From Methylobacterium isbiliense (GTDB lineage: Bacteria > Pseudomonadota > Alphaproteobacteria > Rhizobiales > Beijerinckiaceae), in the NCBI RefSeq assembly GCF_022179325.1, contig NZ_BPQQ01000060.1, positions 44,809 to 108,808 on the forward strand: a stretch of 64,000 nt of DNA. Reading direction: 5' to 3'. Positions 9,279 through 17,345 of the stretch are shown here, one piece after another. A program made the position numbers and the translations under genes. The notes under the pieces were generated by a model. The model did not search any database. It worked only from the letters and a program-made list of their open reading frames with translations, and was not told the DNA's origin. Position 1 is the stretch's first letter. The number at the start of each line of letters is the position of its first letter.

Positions 9279-10256
9279 ATGATGCGACGCCGCGATTTCG
9301 TCGCCGGTCTCGCCGGAGCCGGCGCGCTCGCGTCGGCCCCCCGCCCGGCCCGCGCCACCGCATGGCCCGCCCGGCCGATCAGCGTGGTGGTGCCCTACCC
9401 GCCCGGCGGCTCGACGGACATCACCGCCCGGATGGTGGGCGAGCGCCTCTCGGCGATCCTGGGGCAGCGCCTCGTCATGGACAACCGTCCGGGCGCCGGC
9501 GGCAATCTCGGCCTGGAGGTCGTCGCCCGTGCGGCGCCCGACGGCTACACGCTCGGCGTCGCCACGACCGCGCACGCAATCAACATGACGCTGTTCCGCA
9601 AGCTCAACTACGACACGCTGCGGAGCTTCGAGCCGGTGGCGCTGCTCACCGAGAATCCCCTCGTCCTGGTGGTGCCGGCCGCGGCCGCCTCGCGCAGCGT
9701 GCACGACCTCATCGCGGCCGCGAAGGCCAAGCCCGGTGCCCTGAACTACGCCTCCTCGGGCCTCGGCCAGTCGACCCACCTCGCGGCCGAACTCTTCGCC
9801 TCGATGGCCGGGATCAAGCTCACGCACGTCCCCTATCGCGGCAGCGCGCCCGCGATCACCGACGTGATGGCCGGGCAGGTCGACCTGATGTTCGACACTA
9901 CGCAATCGGTGCTGCCGCATGTCGAGGGCGGTCGGGTGCGGGCGCTGGGCATCACCTCGGCGGAGCGGCTGCCGATCGCCAGGGACATCCCGACGATCCG
10001 GGAGGCGGCCCTGCCCGACTACGTCGCCATCGCCTGGAACGGGCTCGTCGCGCCGAAGGGCACCAGTCCCGACATCGTCCGGCGCCTCAACGCCGAGGCG
10101 GTGCGGGCGCTGCAGGAGCCTTCGATCGCCGACAAGTTCGCGGCTCTGGGCGCCACCAGCCGTCCGCTCGCCCCGGAGGCCTTCGGCGCCTTCATGGCCG
10201 ACGAGATCGCGAAGTGGGGCGCGGTCGTGAAGCAGTCGGGCGCCACGCTCGACTGA
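9279..10256 (+). CDS. Bug/TctC-family tricarboxylate-type solute-binding protein
   Basis: 325 residues from the ATG at 9279 (GGGAGG lies 15 nt upstream). The signal begins MMRRRDFVAGLAGAGALASA and ends near ARATA. The family's ligand loops are present: VVPYPPGGSTDI near the mature N-terminus, DNRPGAGG, THVPYRGSAPA and the central GQVDLMFDT. Bug proteins bind carboxylates or related small molecules for TctAB permeases; no TctA or TctB gene is next to it, so it is an orphan receptor. It faces the catabolic operon (convergent, 68 nt apart), and its upstream region holds the shared 15-bp motif, so it may deliver the same class of substrate. Confidence 0.88.
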   Translation: MMRRRDFVAGLAGAGALASAPRPARATAWPARPISVVVPYPPGGSTDITARMVGERLSAILGQRLVMDNRPGAGGNLGLEVVARAAPDGYTLGVATTAHAINMTLFRKLNYDTLRSFEPVALLTENPLVLVVPAAAASRSVHDLIAAAKAKPGALNYASSGLGQSTHLAAELFASMAGIKLTHVPYRGSAPAITDVMAGQVDLMFDTTQSVLPHVEGGRVRALGITSAERLPIARDIPTIREAALPDYVAIAWNGLVAPKGTSPDIVRRLNAEAVRALQEPSIADKFAALGATSRPLAPEAFGAFMADEIAKWGAVVKQSGATLD

Positions 10257-10292
10257 CGCGCCGCCGAGGTCGGCAGCCGGCCCGGGTTGCGC

Positions 10293-10319
10293 GCGCCCGG
10301 CGCGGCTCCCCGCGGGCGC
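10293..10319. terminator. candidate bidirectional terminator hairpin
   Basis: A very GC-rich hairpin between the convergent Bug gene and acyl-CoA synthetase gene. CGCGG (10301-10305) pairs with CCGCG (10310-10314) around CTCC, with an alternative longer pairing of GCGCCC (10293) and GGGCGC (10314). No T-run is present. Confidence 0.35.
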
Positions 10320-10324
10320 CGGCG

Positions 10325-12406
10325 TCAGTCCGCCGGGTCGCGCACGACGATCACCGCGTCCAGGGCGAGGCAGGCGGTCTCGTCCGTGCCGACCAGGATC
10401 GGGTTGACGTCGAGGCTGTCGATCGCCGGATCCTCCATCAGGCGCCCGACCGCGCAGACGGCCGCCACGAAGGCGTCGAGCGCGAAGGGCGGCTCGCCCC
10501 GCACGCCCGCCAGGATCGGGGCGATGCGCAGGCGCGCGAGCGCCGCACGCACCGCCTCCGGACCGAAGGGCGGCAGCAGGATCTGCGAGTCCGGCAGGGC
10601 CTCGACGTAGCGGCCGCCGTCGCCGATCACCACCACGGGTCCGAAGCTCGGGTCGCGATGGGCGCCGATCAGCAATTCGCGGCGGCCTTGCACCATCGCG
10701 GCGACGATCACGCCCTCGTAGGCCGCGCCCGCCCGCGCGAGCCCGTCCCGGCAGGCCGCGACGGCGCGCGCGACCCCGTCCGGCTCACGCAGCCCCAGAT
10801 GCACGAGGCCGAGATCCGACTTGTGCGGCACGTCGCGCGAGCAGCCCTTGACGGCCACCGGAGCGCCGAGCGCGTCGAGGGCCGCGACCGCCTCCTCGGC
10901 GCTGCGGCAGAGGCGGTGGGGCACCACCGGCAGCCCGGCGGCGGCGAGCCGCGCGAGGCTCTCGGCCTCGTTGAGGAGGCGCGCGGGTCCGGCGGGGGCT
11001 CGCCGCGGCGGCGCCGGGACGGCGGGGGCGGCCCGGGCGATCAGCTCGTGATGGGCGATGAACTGGTGCAGGGCCTGCACCGCCCCGCCCTCCGAGGCGA
11101 AGACCGGCAGGCCCTGGTCGCGGAAGGCCGCGGCCACGCCGGGCTGGGGCGCGTTCACCACCACGGGCTTGCCGGTCTCGGCCGCGAAGGCGGCGGCGTC
11201 GCGCGCGAAGGCCGGCACGTCGTAGCCCTGGCCCGCCACCGGCACGCCGATCAGGAAGGCGTCGGCGGACGGGTCGGCGGCGATCACCGGCAGGATCTCG
11301 CCGAACAGGCGGCTGTTCGTCAGCAGGGCCGCCGTGATGTCGACCGGGTTGGCGGTGGCCGCGAAGCTCGGCAGGATGGTGCGCAGGCGCGCCTGGGTGT
11401 CCGCCGCGAGCGGTTCGAGCGGCATGCCGACCGCGCTCGCCGCATCGGCCGCCAGCACGCAGGTCGCGCCCGAGTTGCTGATCGCCACGAGGCGCCGCCC
11501 CGCCGGCCGCCAGCCCTTCAGGTAGAGTTCGGCCGCCGCCACGAGGTCGCCGGTGTCGCGGGCGCGCCAGATGCCGTGCTGCTCCAGGAAGGCGTCCACC
11601 ACCCGGTCCTCGTTGGCGAGGGCTCCCGTATGCGAGAGCGCGGCCGCCTGGCCCGCGGGCGTGCGGCCGGACTTGAGCGCGACGATCGGCAGGTCGCGCG
11701 CGCGGGCGACCGCCGCGGCCTGGGCGAGGTGGTGCGGGTCCGGGATGCTCTCGAGGTAGAGGAGGAGCAGGCGCAGGCCGGGATCCTCCGCCACGCTGGC
11801 GGCGAGTTCGCACACGGTCACGTCAGCGTCGTTGCCGGTGGCGTGGGCGTGGCGCACGCCGATGCCGCGCCCGCGCAGCAGCCCGTAGGGCACCACGCTC
11901 ATGGCGCCGCTCTGGCTGACGATGCCGACCGGCCCGTCCGCGGGGGGCGCCTCGATGAACATGGTCGAGAAACTCGCCACCGCGCCGGTGCCGAAATTGG
12001 CGAGCCCCTGCGAGTTCGGCCCGACGACGCGCAGGCCGCGCGCGCGGGCCCGGGCTGCCATCTCGGCCTCGCGCGCCTTGCCGCCTGCGGTCTCGCCGAA
12101 GCCGGACGCCATCATCACCGCGACCTTGACGCCGACGGCCGCGCACTCGTCGAGGGCCGCCACCGCCGCCTCGCCGGGCACCGCGATGACGGCGAGGTCG
12201 GGGGCCTCGTCGAGGTCCGAGAGCCGCGGCACCGCCCTGAGGCCCTGCACCTCGCCGCGGTTCGGGTTGATCGGATGCACGGCGCCGCGGAAGCCGAAGC
12301 GCGACAGGTAGAGGAGCGGGCGCCCGCCGATCTTGTTGGGGTTCTCCGACGCCCCGATGACCGCGATGGAGCAGGGATCGAGAGCGGCTTTAAGGGACGC
12401 GGTCAT
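10325..12406 (-). CDS. NDP-forming acyl-CoA synthetase (acetate-CoA ligase family)
   Basis: 693 residues from the ATG at 12406. The N-terminal CoA-binding Rossmann domain begins SIAVIGASENPNKIGGRPL. A succinyl-CoA-ligase-like middle follows (GIVSQSGAMS, and ALKSGRTPAGQAAALSHTGA with the phospho-His loop). The C-terminal ATP-grasp domain (AVKGCSRDVPHKSDLGLVHLGL; DVNPILV near the end) completes the fused ADP-forming type. It makes an acyl-CoA from a free acid with ATP. It is the last gene of the operon, coupled by ATGA to the DUF35 gene, and would activate the imported acid. The substrate is not predictable. Confidence 0.87.
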   Translation of the reverse strand: MTASLKAALDPCSIAVIGASENPNKIGGRPLLYLSRFGFRGAVHPINPNRGEVQGLRAVPRLSDLDEAPDLAVIAVPGEAAVAALDECAAVGVKVAVMMASGFGETAGGKAREAEMAARARARGLRVVGPNSQGLANFGTGAVASFSTMFIEAPPADGPVGIVSQSGAMSVVPYGLLRGRGIGVRHAHATGNDADVTVCELAASVAEDPGLRLLLLYLESIPDPHHLAQAAAVARARDLPIVALKSGRTPAGQAAALSHTGALANEDRVVDAFLEQHGIWRARDTGDLVAAAELYLKGWRPAGRRLVAISNSGATCVLAADAASAVGMPLEPLAADTQARLRTILPSFAATANPVDITAALLTNSRLFGEILPVIAADPSADAFLIGVPVAGQGYDVPAFARDAAAFAAETGKPVVVNAPQPGVAAAFRDQGLPVFASEGGAVQALHQFIAHHELIARAAPAVPAPPRRAPAGPARLLNEAESLARLAAAGLPVVPHRLCRSAEEAVAALDALGAPVAVKGCSRDVPHKSDLGLVHLGLREPDGVARAVAACRDGLARAGAAYEGVIVAAMVQGRRELLIGAHRDPSFGPVVVIGDGGRYVEALPDSQILLPPFGPEAVRAALARLRIAPILAGVRGEPPFALDAFVAAVCAVGRLMEDPAIDSLDVNPILVGTDETACLALDAVIVVRDPAD

Positions 12407-12765
12407 GGGACGTCCTTGCGGAAGACGGGGATCAGCCCTTCGCCGAAGGGCGCGAAGTGGGCCGTGACGGGATCGCCGATGGCGAGGTCGCCCTCGCCGT
12501 GGGCCATCAGGCGGTATCCTTCCGCCGCATCGACGAGGAGGATCGTGTAGGGCGCGTGCGGGCGCAAAGCCGCGGAGGGCGCGCGGGCGACCGTGGTGAG
12601 CGCGTGGACCGTGCCCCGCCCCGAGGCCGCGCGCGTCTCGACCTCGGTCGCGCCGCAGGCCGGGCAGAAGCGGCGGGCGAAGGTCCAGCGCTGCCCGCAG
12701 GCGCGGCACTCCTGATAGGCGAGGCCGGGTTCGCCCCGCGTCCAGTCGGCGGCGGCGTGGCTCAT
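12403..12765 (-). CDS. DUF35 OB-fold protein with rubredoxin-like zinc ribbon
   Basis: 120 residues. The zinc ribbon has Cys at 20, 23, 34 and 37 (CRACG...CPACG), followed by an OB-fold (VHALTTVARAPSAAL...YTILLVDAAEG). DUF35 proteins are obligate partners of thiolase-fold enzymes, for example the ChsH2 C-terminus with Ltp2 in steroid side-chain degradation, or HMG-CoA synthase/thiolase complexes in archaea. It overlaps both neighbours by ATGA, which strongly suggests a complex with the thiolase-like product immediately upstream. Confidence 0.88.
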   Translation of the reverse strand: MSHAAADWTRGEPGLAYQECRACGQRWTFARRFCPACGATEVETRAASGRGTVHALTTVARAPSAALRPHAPYTILLVDAAEGYRLMAHGEGDLAIGDPVTAHFAPFGEGLIPVFRKDVP

Positions 12766-13895
12766 GCGGCCTGCTCCAGAACGAGGCTGACGTGGGAGGA
12801 GAGCACGCCGCCGTCGCCGTGCAGCAGGGCGACGGCGGGCACCCGCCCCTGGCGGTCGCCGGCTTCCCCGCGCATCTGTCGCCACGCCTCGGCGAGATGC
12901 GCCATCGCGCCGCCGACGCCGCAATGGCCGTAGGAGAGAAGGCCGCCGTGGGTGTTGAGGGGCATCGGCCCGCCCGGCGCGAAATGGCCCTCGCGGGCGA
13001 GGCGTCCGGCCCCGCCCCGGGGCGCAAGTCCGATCTCCTCCAGCAGGATCGCCAGCGTGATGGTGAAGCTGTCGTAGATGCCCGCGTAGCCGATCTCCCC
13101 GAGGGTGCGCCCGGCCTGCGCGAGCGCCCGGGCGCTGCTGTCGCCCGCGCCGAAGCGGGTGAGCGAGGGCGCGGCGCTGACGTGCTGGTGGGTGTGGGCC
13201 TGGGCCGCCCCGGTGATGCGCACGCCGCCGCGCCCGGGGTCGCGGGCCACCACCACGGCGGCACCCCCGTCCGAGACCGGGCAGCAATCGAGGAGGCGCA
13301 GCGGCGTGGCGATCGGCTTGGAGGCGAGCACCTCCGCGGCCGTGACGGGCTCGCGCAGATGCGCGCCCGGATGCCGGGCGGCGTTCGCGCGCATCAGCAC
13401 CGCGAGTTCGGCCAGATCCTCCGGGGGCGCGCCGTGCTCGTGGACGTAGCGGCTCGCGACGAGGCCGTAATAGGCCGGGATGGTCGGCCCGAGCGGCACC
13501 TCGTAGACCGGGTGCCCGACCTGGGCGAGGGTCTGCACCGCGCTGTCCCGGCTCTGGCCGGTGAGGCGGTTCTCGCCCGCCACCACGAGGATGCGCTCGG
13601 CCGCGCCCGCCCCGACCAGGAGATGGGCCAGCATCACCATGGCGAAGCCCGTCGCGCCCCCGAGCTGCACCGCGTGGGCGTAGGCCGGCGCGAGCCCGAA
13701 ATGCTCGCAGAACACCGTCGAGAGCATCAGGTGCGGCAGCGTGGTGGAGTAGCCGCAGATCACGCCGTCGATCGCGCGCCGCTCCAGCCCGGCGCTCGCC
13801 AGCGCCTCGGTCGCGGCCTCGCTCATCAGGTCGAGGGTGGAGCGGCCCTCCAGGCGCCCGAACGGGGTCAGCCCGACCCCGGTGATCCAACTCAT
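12762..13895 (-). CDS. thiolase-superfamily protein lacking the nucleophilic Cys (possible retro-aldolase)
   Basis: 377 residues with a thiolase fold of the SCP2/Ltp2 type. The usual nucleophile motif (Cys-x-Ser-Gly or similar) is replaced by QLGGATG at residues 77-83, with no Cys there. Later blocks are present: GIYDSFT with Tyr274 and NTHGGLLSYGHCGVGG with Tyr322, His324 and Cys325. Ltp2-type steroid aldolases also lack the nucleophile, use Tyr residues and pair with a DUF35 protein, just as here. I therefore infer C-C bond cleavage by retro-aldol chemistry rather than thiolysis. An ordinary but inactive thiolase is the alternative. Confidence 0.82.
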   Translation of the reverse strand: MSWITGVGLTPFGRLEGRSTLDLMSEAATEALASAGLERRAIDGVICGYSTTLPHLMLSTVFCEHFGLAPAYAHAVQLGGATGFAMVMLAHLLVGAGAAERILVVAGENRLTGQSRDSAVQTLAQVGHPVYEVPLGPTIPAYYGLVASRYVHEHGAPPEDLAELAVLMRANAARHPGAHLREPVTAAEVLASKPIATPLRLLDCCPVSDGGAAVVVARDPGRGGVRITGAAQAHTHQHVSAAPSLTRFGAGDSSARALAQAGRTLGEIGYAGIYDSFTITLAILLEEIGLAPRGGAGRLAREGHFAPGGPMPLNTHGGLLSYGHCGVGGAMAHLAEAWRQMRGEAGDRQGRVPAVALLHGDGGVLSSHVSLVLEQAA

Positions 13896-13908
13896 GCCGG
13901 GTCCTCCC

Positions 13909-14730
13909 TCATGCGGGCTCCTGCCGCCGCGCAGGCACGCGCTCGCGCTCCATCAGGTTCGCCTCCCGTCCCAGCGCCTCGGCGAGCAGCGTCTCGCGCT
14001 CGCGCAGGCGCGCCGAGAGGGCCGCGATGCTGAGGGCCGCCACCGTGCGGCCGGTCTCGTCGCGCACCGGCACGCCGATGGCCCCCATCGTGTCGACCAC
14101 CCGGTCGAGCAGGATGACGTAGCCGCGCGCCCGCGCGGCCGCGATCGCCTCGCGGATCTCCGCCACGCCGAGGCGCGGATAGGCGTCGAGGCGGTGCGCG
14201 ACGATGCCGAGGATCGCCTCCACCTCCCGGTCCGGCAGCCACGCCAGGAGCGCCAGCGCGCCCGCCCCGACACCCAGCGGGCGCCGGCTGCCGATGTCGA
14301 GGTAGTTGGCCCGGATCGGGTAGGAGCCGATCTCGCGCTCGACGCAGACCGCCTCGACGCCGCTGCGCACCGAGAGCAGCACGGTGTCGCCCGAGAGTTC
14401 GGCGAGCCGCACGAGGCTCGGGCGCGCCAGCGCCCGCAGGTCGTCGGGCCGCCCGGCGCGCGCCGCGAGCGCCAGGAACTCCGTCCCGGGCCGCCAGCCG
14501 CGCCCGTCGGGCCCCCGCGCCACGAAGCCCTCCTGAGCCAGGGTGTCGAGGATGCGCAGGGCCGTGACCTTGTTGAGCCCGGTCTCGGCCGCGAGGTCGG
14601 TGAGGCGGCGCGGGCCGGGCCCCGCGAGCGCCCGCAGCAGGGCGCAGACCTTCTGCACCGCGTTGGGCTCGGCCGCGGGCTCGGAGGGCGGGACGGCCTG
14701 CGGTCCCTCGGCGGCCTTGCGTCGCGCCAT
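13909..14730 (-). CDS. IclR-family transcriptional regulator
   Basis: 273 residues. The winged HTH lies at about residues 24-82 (AVQKVCALLRALAG...LNKVTALRILDTLAQEGFVAR). The effector domain carries the usual hydrophobic and PLG elements (SRRPLGVGAGALALLAWLPD) and a conserved GVPVRDETGRTVAALSIAAL. It is embedded in the operon between the importer and the enzyme genes. The near-palindromes at 8919, 19519, 19549 and 19613 are of the size and symmetry IclR proteins bind, so it is the likely local regulator. Whether it activates or represses is not visible. Confidence 0.88.
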   Translation of the reverse strand: MARRKAAEGPQAVPPSEPAAEPNAVQKVCALLRALAGPGPRRLTDLAAETGLNKVTALRILDTLAQEGFVARGPDGRGWRPGTEFLALAARAGRPDDLRALARPSLVRLAELSGDTVLLSVRSGVEAVCVEREIGSYPIRANYLDIGSRRPLGVGAGALALLAWLPDREVEAILGIVAHRLDAYPRLGVAEIREAIAAARARGYVILLDRVVDTMGAIGVPVRDETGRTVAALSIAALSARLRERETLLAEALGREANLMERERVPARRQEPA

Positions 14731-14734
14731 GCGC

Positions 14735-15469
14735 TCAGGCCGCCTCCGCCCCGCCGAGATAGATTCGGCGCAGGAGGGCGCTGTCCTGCAGCGCCGCGGC
14801 GGTGCCCTCCCCCGCCACTGCCCCGGTCTCGAGCAGGTAGCCGTAGCCTGCGTGCCGCAGCGCCTTCTCCACCAGCTGCTCGACCAGCAGAACCGCCGTC
14901 CCGCCGCGGGCGAGCCGGCTCGCCACGTCGAGGATGCGGTCGACCACCACGGGGGCGAGCCCGCCCGACGGCTCGTCGAGGATCAGCAGGCGCGGCTCGG
15001 CGATCAGCCCCTGCGCCACCGCCAGGATCTGCTGCTGGCCGCCGCTCAGGCGCGAGGCCTGCTGGTGGCGCTTCTCGGCGAGTTCGGGGAAGTCGGCGTA
15101 GACCCGCTCCAGGCCCCGGCGCGGATCGGACCCGCGGCCCGCATAGGTGCCGATCAGGAGATTGTCCTCGACGCTGAGGCTGGTGAAGACCCGGTGGCCT
15201 TCGAGCACCTGCACGAGGCCCGCCCGCACGATGTCGCCCGGGCTCGCGTGGGTGATGTCGGCGCCCGCGAAGGTGACGCGTCCGCGCTGCTTGGGGATCA
15301 GCCCCGAGAGCGCGTGCAGGATGGTGCTCTTGCCCGCGCCGTTGCGCCCGAGCACCACCACGAACTCGCCCGCATGGACCGTGAGGCCGACGCCGTGCAC
15401 GACATGGGCCTTGCCGTAGGCGACGTGGAGGTCCGCGACATCGAGGAGGACGGGGCCGGGCCGGGACAT
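14735..15469 (-). CDS. livF: branched-chain-type ABC transporter ATP-binding protein LivF
   Basis: 244 residues. Walker A GRNGAGKST, Q-loop region VLEGHRVFTSLSVEDNL, signature LSGGQQQ and Walker B LLILDEPSGGL. The short form with the VFxxLSVxENL block is typical of LivF. It is the second ATPase of the HAAT-type importer encoded upstream; only 2 nt separate it from the livG stop. In this setting it more probably imports a hydrophobic or aromatic acid than an amino acid. Confidence 0.9.
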   Translation of the reverse strand: MSRPGPVLLDVADLHVAYGKAHVVHGVGLTVHAGEFVVVLGRNGAGKSTILHALSGLIPKQRGRVTFAGADITHASPGDIVRAGLVQVLEGHRVFTSLSVEDNLLIGTYAGRGSDPRRGLERVYADFPELAEKRHQQASRLSGGQQQILAVAQGLIAEPRLLILDEPSGGLAPVVVDRILDVASRLARGGTAVLLVEQLVEKALRHAGYGYLLETGAVAGEGTAAALQDSALLRRIYLGGAEAA

Positions 15470-15471
15470 CG

Positions 15472-16263
15472 TCAGGCTCCGAGATAGACGCGGACCACCT
15501 CCGCGTCGGTGCGCACCTCATCGGGGGTGCCGTGCTTGATCAGCCGCCCGCGGTCGAGGGTGGTGACCCGGCCGCAGACCCGGAAGACGAAGTCGGTGTG
15601 GTGCTCGACGAGCAGCACGCCGATGCCGCCGTCGCGGATGGTGCGCACGATGTCGGCGAGGTGGGCGATCTCCGCGCCGGTGAGCCCGCCGGCCGGCTCG
15701 TCGAGGAGCAGGAAGCGCGGGCGCAGCGCCAGCGCCCGGGCGATCTCCAGGAAGCGCTGCTCGGCATGCTCCAGCAGGTTCGCCCGCCGGTGGATCGCAT
15801 GGCCGAGCCCGACCCCGTGGACGAGGTCGGCCGCCCGCTCGCGCAGGTCCGTCTCCTCGCGCAGCACGGACGGCAGGCCGAGCGCGGTGGCGAGGAAGCC
15901 CGCGCGCACGTCGCGCCACGCGCCCAGCATGGCGTTGTCGAGCACCGTGAGGTGGCCGAGGAGGCGCGGCTTCTGGAAGGTGCGGGCGATGCCGAGCCGC
16001 GGCCGGCGCTGCACCGAGCGGCGCGACAGCGCCTCCCCGTCGAGGCGCACCTCGCCCGCATCCGGGCGGTAATAGCCCGAGAGCAGGTTGAGGAGCGTGG
16101 TCTTGCCCGAGCCGTTGGGGCCGATCAGCCCGTGGATCTCGCCGGGCCGCAGGTCGAGGGAGACCGCGTCGAGGGCGGTGACGCCGCCGAAGCGCTTGGC
16201 GACGGACTCGGCCGCGAGGCCCCCGGCCTCGGGCAGGGCGGCGGGCAGGGAGGCGGCGCTCAC
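15472..16263 (-). CDS. livG: branched-chain-type ABC transporter ATP-binding protein LivG
   Basis: 263 residues from the GTG at 16263, which overlaps the livM stop (GTGA). Walker A GPNGSGKTT, Walker B FLLLDEPAGGL and H-loop VEHH are intact. The ABC signature, normally like SYGQQR in LivG, reads LLEHAEQRFLEIARAL, so the consensus Ser-Gly residues are replaced. That could give an asymmetric ATPase pair with LivF as the better-formed partner, or may be a subfamily trait. The C-terminal LivG extension (TLDRGRLIKHGTPDEVR) is present. Confidence 0.9.
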   Translation of the reverse strand: MSAASLPAALPEAGGLAAESVAKRFGGVTALDAVSLDLRPGEIHGLIGPNGSGKTTLLNLLSGYYRPDAGEVRLDGEALSRRSVQRRPRLGIARTFQKPRLLGHLTVLDNAMLGAWRDVRAGFLATALGLPSVLREETDLRERAADLVHGVGLGHAIHRRANLLEHAEQRFLEIARALALRPRFLLLDEPAGGLTGAEIAHLADIVRTIRDGGIGVLLVEHHTDFVFRVCGRVTTLDRGRLIKHGTPDEVRTDAEVVRVYLGA

Positions 16264-17345
16264 GGCAGGGCCTCCCGGGCGAGCGCGGGCGCCTCGGGCG
16301 GCCGGGTTTCACCCACCGGCGGGGGCTCACCCACCGGCGGGCTCGCGCCCGCCTGCGAGGTGAGCGCGCGGCGCAGGCGGGCGAGGTCGGGGCGGACCTC
16401 GTGGCTGCGGTGCGGCTCGGCCCGCAGGCGGGCGGCCAGCACCTCCACGAGGCGGCCGATACCCTCCGGCACCAGCAGCACGACGATGAGGAGGGTCAGC
16501 CCGTAGAAGAACGTCCCGAGCTTGGCCAGCGGCGCCACCAGCTCGGGCAGCGCGGTGAGCACCGCCGTGCCGATCAGCGGCCCCAGGATGCTGCCGCGCC
16601 CGCCGATGATGATGCAGACGAAGAAGAACAGCCCGATCTCGAACACGAAGGTGTCGGGCGTGATGTAGGTCTGGAGCGCCGCGAACAGGGCGCCGCCGAG
16701 GCCGGCGGTGACGCCCGAGAACACGAACACCGTGAGCTTGACCCGGAAGACGTTGATGCCGACCGAGGCCGCCGCGACTTCGCTGTCGCGCACCGCGATC
16801 AGGGCGCGGCCCCACATCCGCCGGGCGATGCCCCAGGTCATCGCCGTCACGGCCGCGCCGATGGCGAGGATCAGCCAGTACTGGCCCCACGGCGTGTGGA
16901 ACGGGGCCGGGAAGCCCGGCACCGACAGCCCGGTGCCGCCGCCCGTGAGCCCGCCCCAGGCCAGCGAGAGTTCGGTGACGATGAGCGCGAAGGCCATCGT
17001 CGCCATGGCGAAGTAGAAGCCCGGCAGGCGCAGCGAGGGCAGGCCGAGCAGCAGCCCCGCCGCGCCCCCGAGCGCGCCGCAGAGCGGCAGGACGAGGAGC
17101 GGATCGAGCCCGAGCGTGCCGGCCAGCACCGCGAAGCCGTAGGCGCCGACCGCGAGCAGGCCGACATGCCCGATCGAGAGCTGGCCGGCGAAGCCGACCA
17201 CGAGGTTGAGGCCCGCCACCAGCACCCAGTAGGCGCCGATCAGCGAGACGAGGTGCAGCTGGTAGAGGTCGCCCGACCACCAGGGCAGCGTCACGAGCGC
17301 GAGGCCGGCCAGCGCCAGCGAGAGGCCGGAGGCGGAGCCGCGCAT
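16260..17345 (-). CDS. livM: branched-chain-type ABC transporter permease LivM
   Basis: 361 residues with eight to ten membrane segments. LivM landmarks: NLVVGFAGQLSIGHVGLLAVGAYG near residues 45-70, the EAA-like loop RALIAVRDSEVAAASVGIN and GGRGSILGPLIGTAVL. The start overlaps the livH stop by one base (TGATG). The last 60 residues form a cytoplasmic tail ending in Pro/Gly-rich SPPVGEPPPVGE repeats, encoded by a duplicated 15-bp DNA word (16309 and 16327). The tail is unusual and probably dispensable. Confidence 0.9.
   Translation of the reverse strand: MRGSASGLSLALAGLALVTLPWWSGDLYQLHLVSLIGAYWVLVAGLNLVVGFAGQLSIGHVGLLAVGAYGFAVLAGTLGLDPLLVLPLCGALGGAAGLLLGLPSLRLPGFYFAMATMAFALIVTELSLAWGGLTGGGTGLSVPGFPAPFHTPWGQYWLILAIGAAVTAMTWGIARRMWGRALIAVRDSEVAAASVGINVFRVKLTVFVFSGVTAGLGGALFAALQTYITPDTFVFEIGLFFFVCIIIGGRGSILGPLIGTAVLTALPELVAPLAKLGTFFYGLTLLIVVLLVPEGIGRLVEVLAARLRAEPHRSHEVRPDLARLRRALTSQAGASPPVGEPPPVGETRPPEAPALAREALP

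Noticed and set aside
9362-12550. A plus-strand open frame of 1,062 codons over the Bug gene and the acyl-CoA synthetase gene.
   Set aside because: Low-complexity Arg/Gly/Ala translation; it runs through two well-supported genes in other frames or strands.
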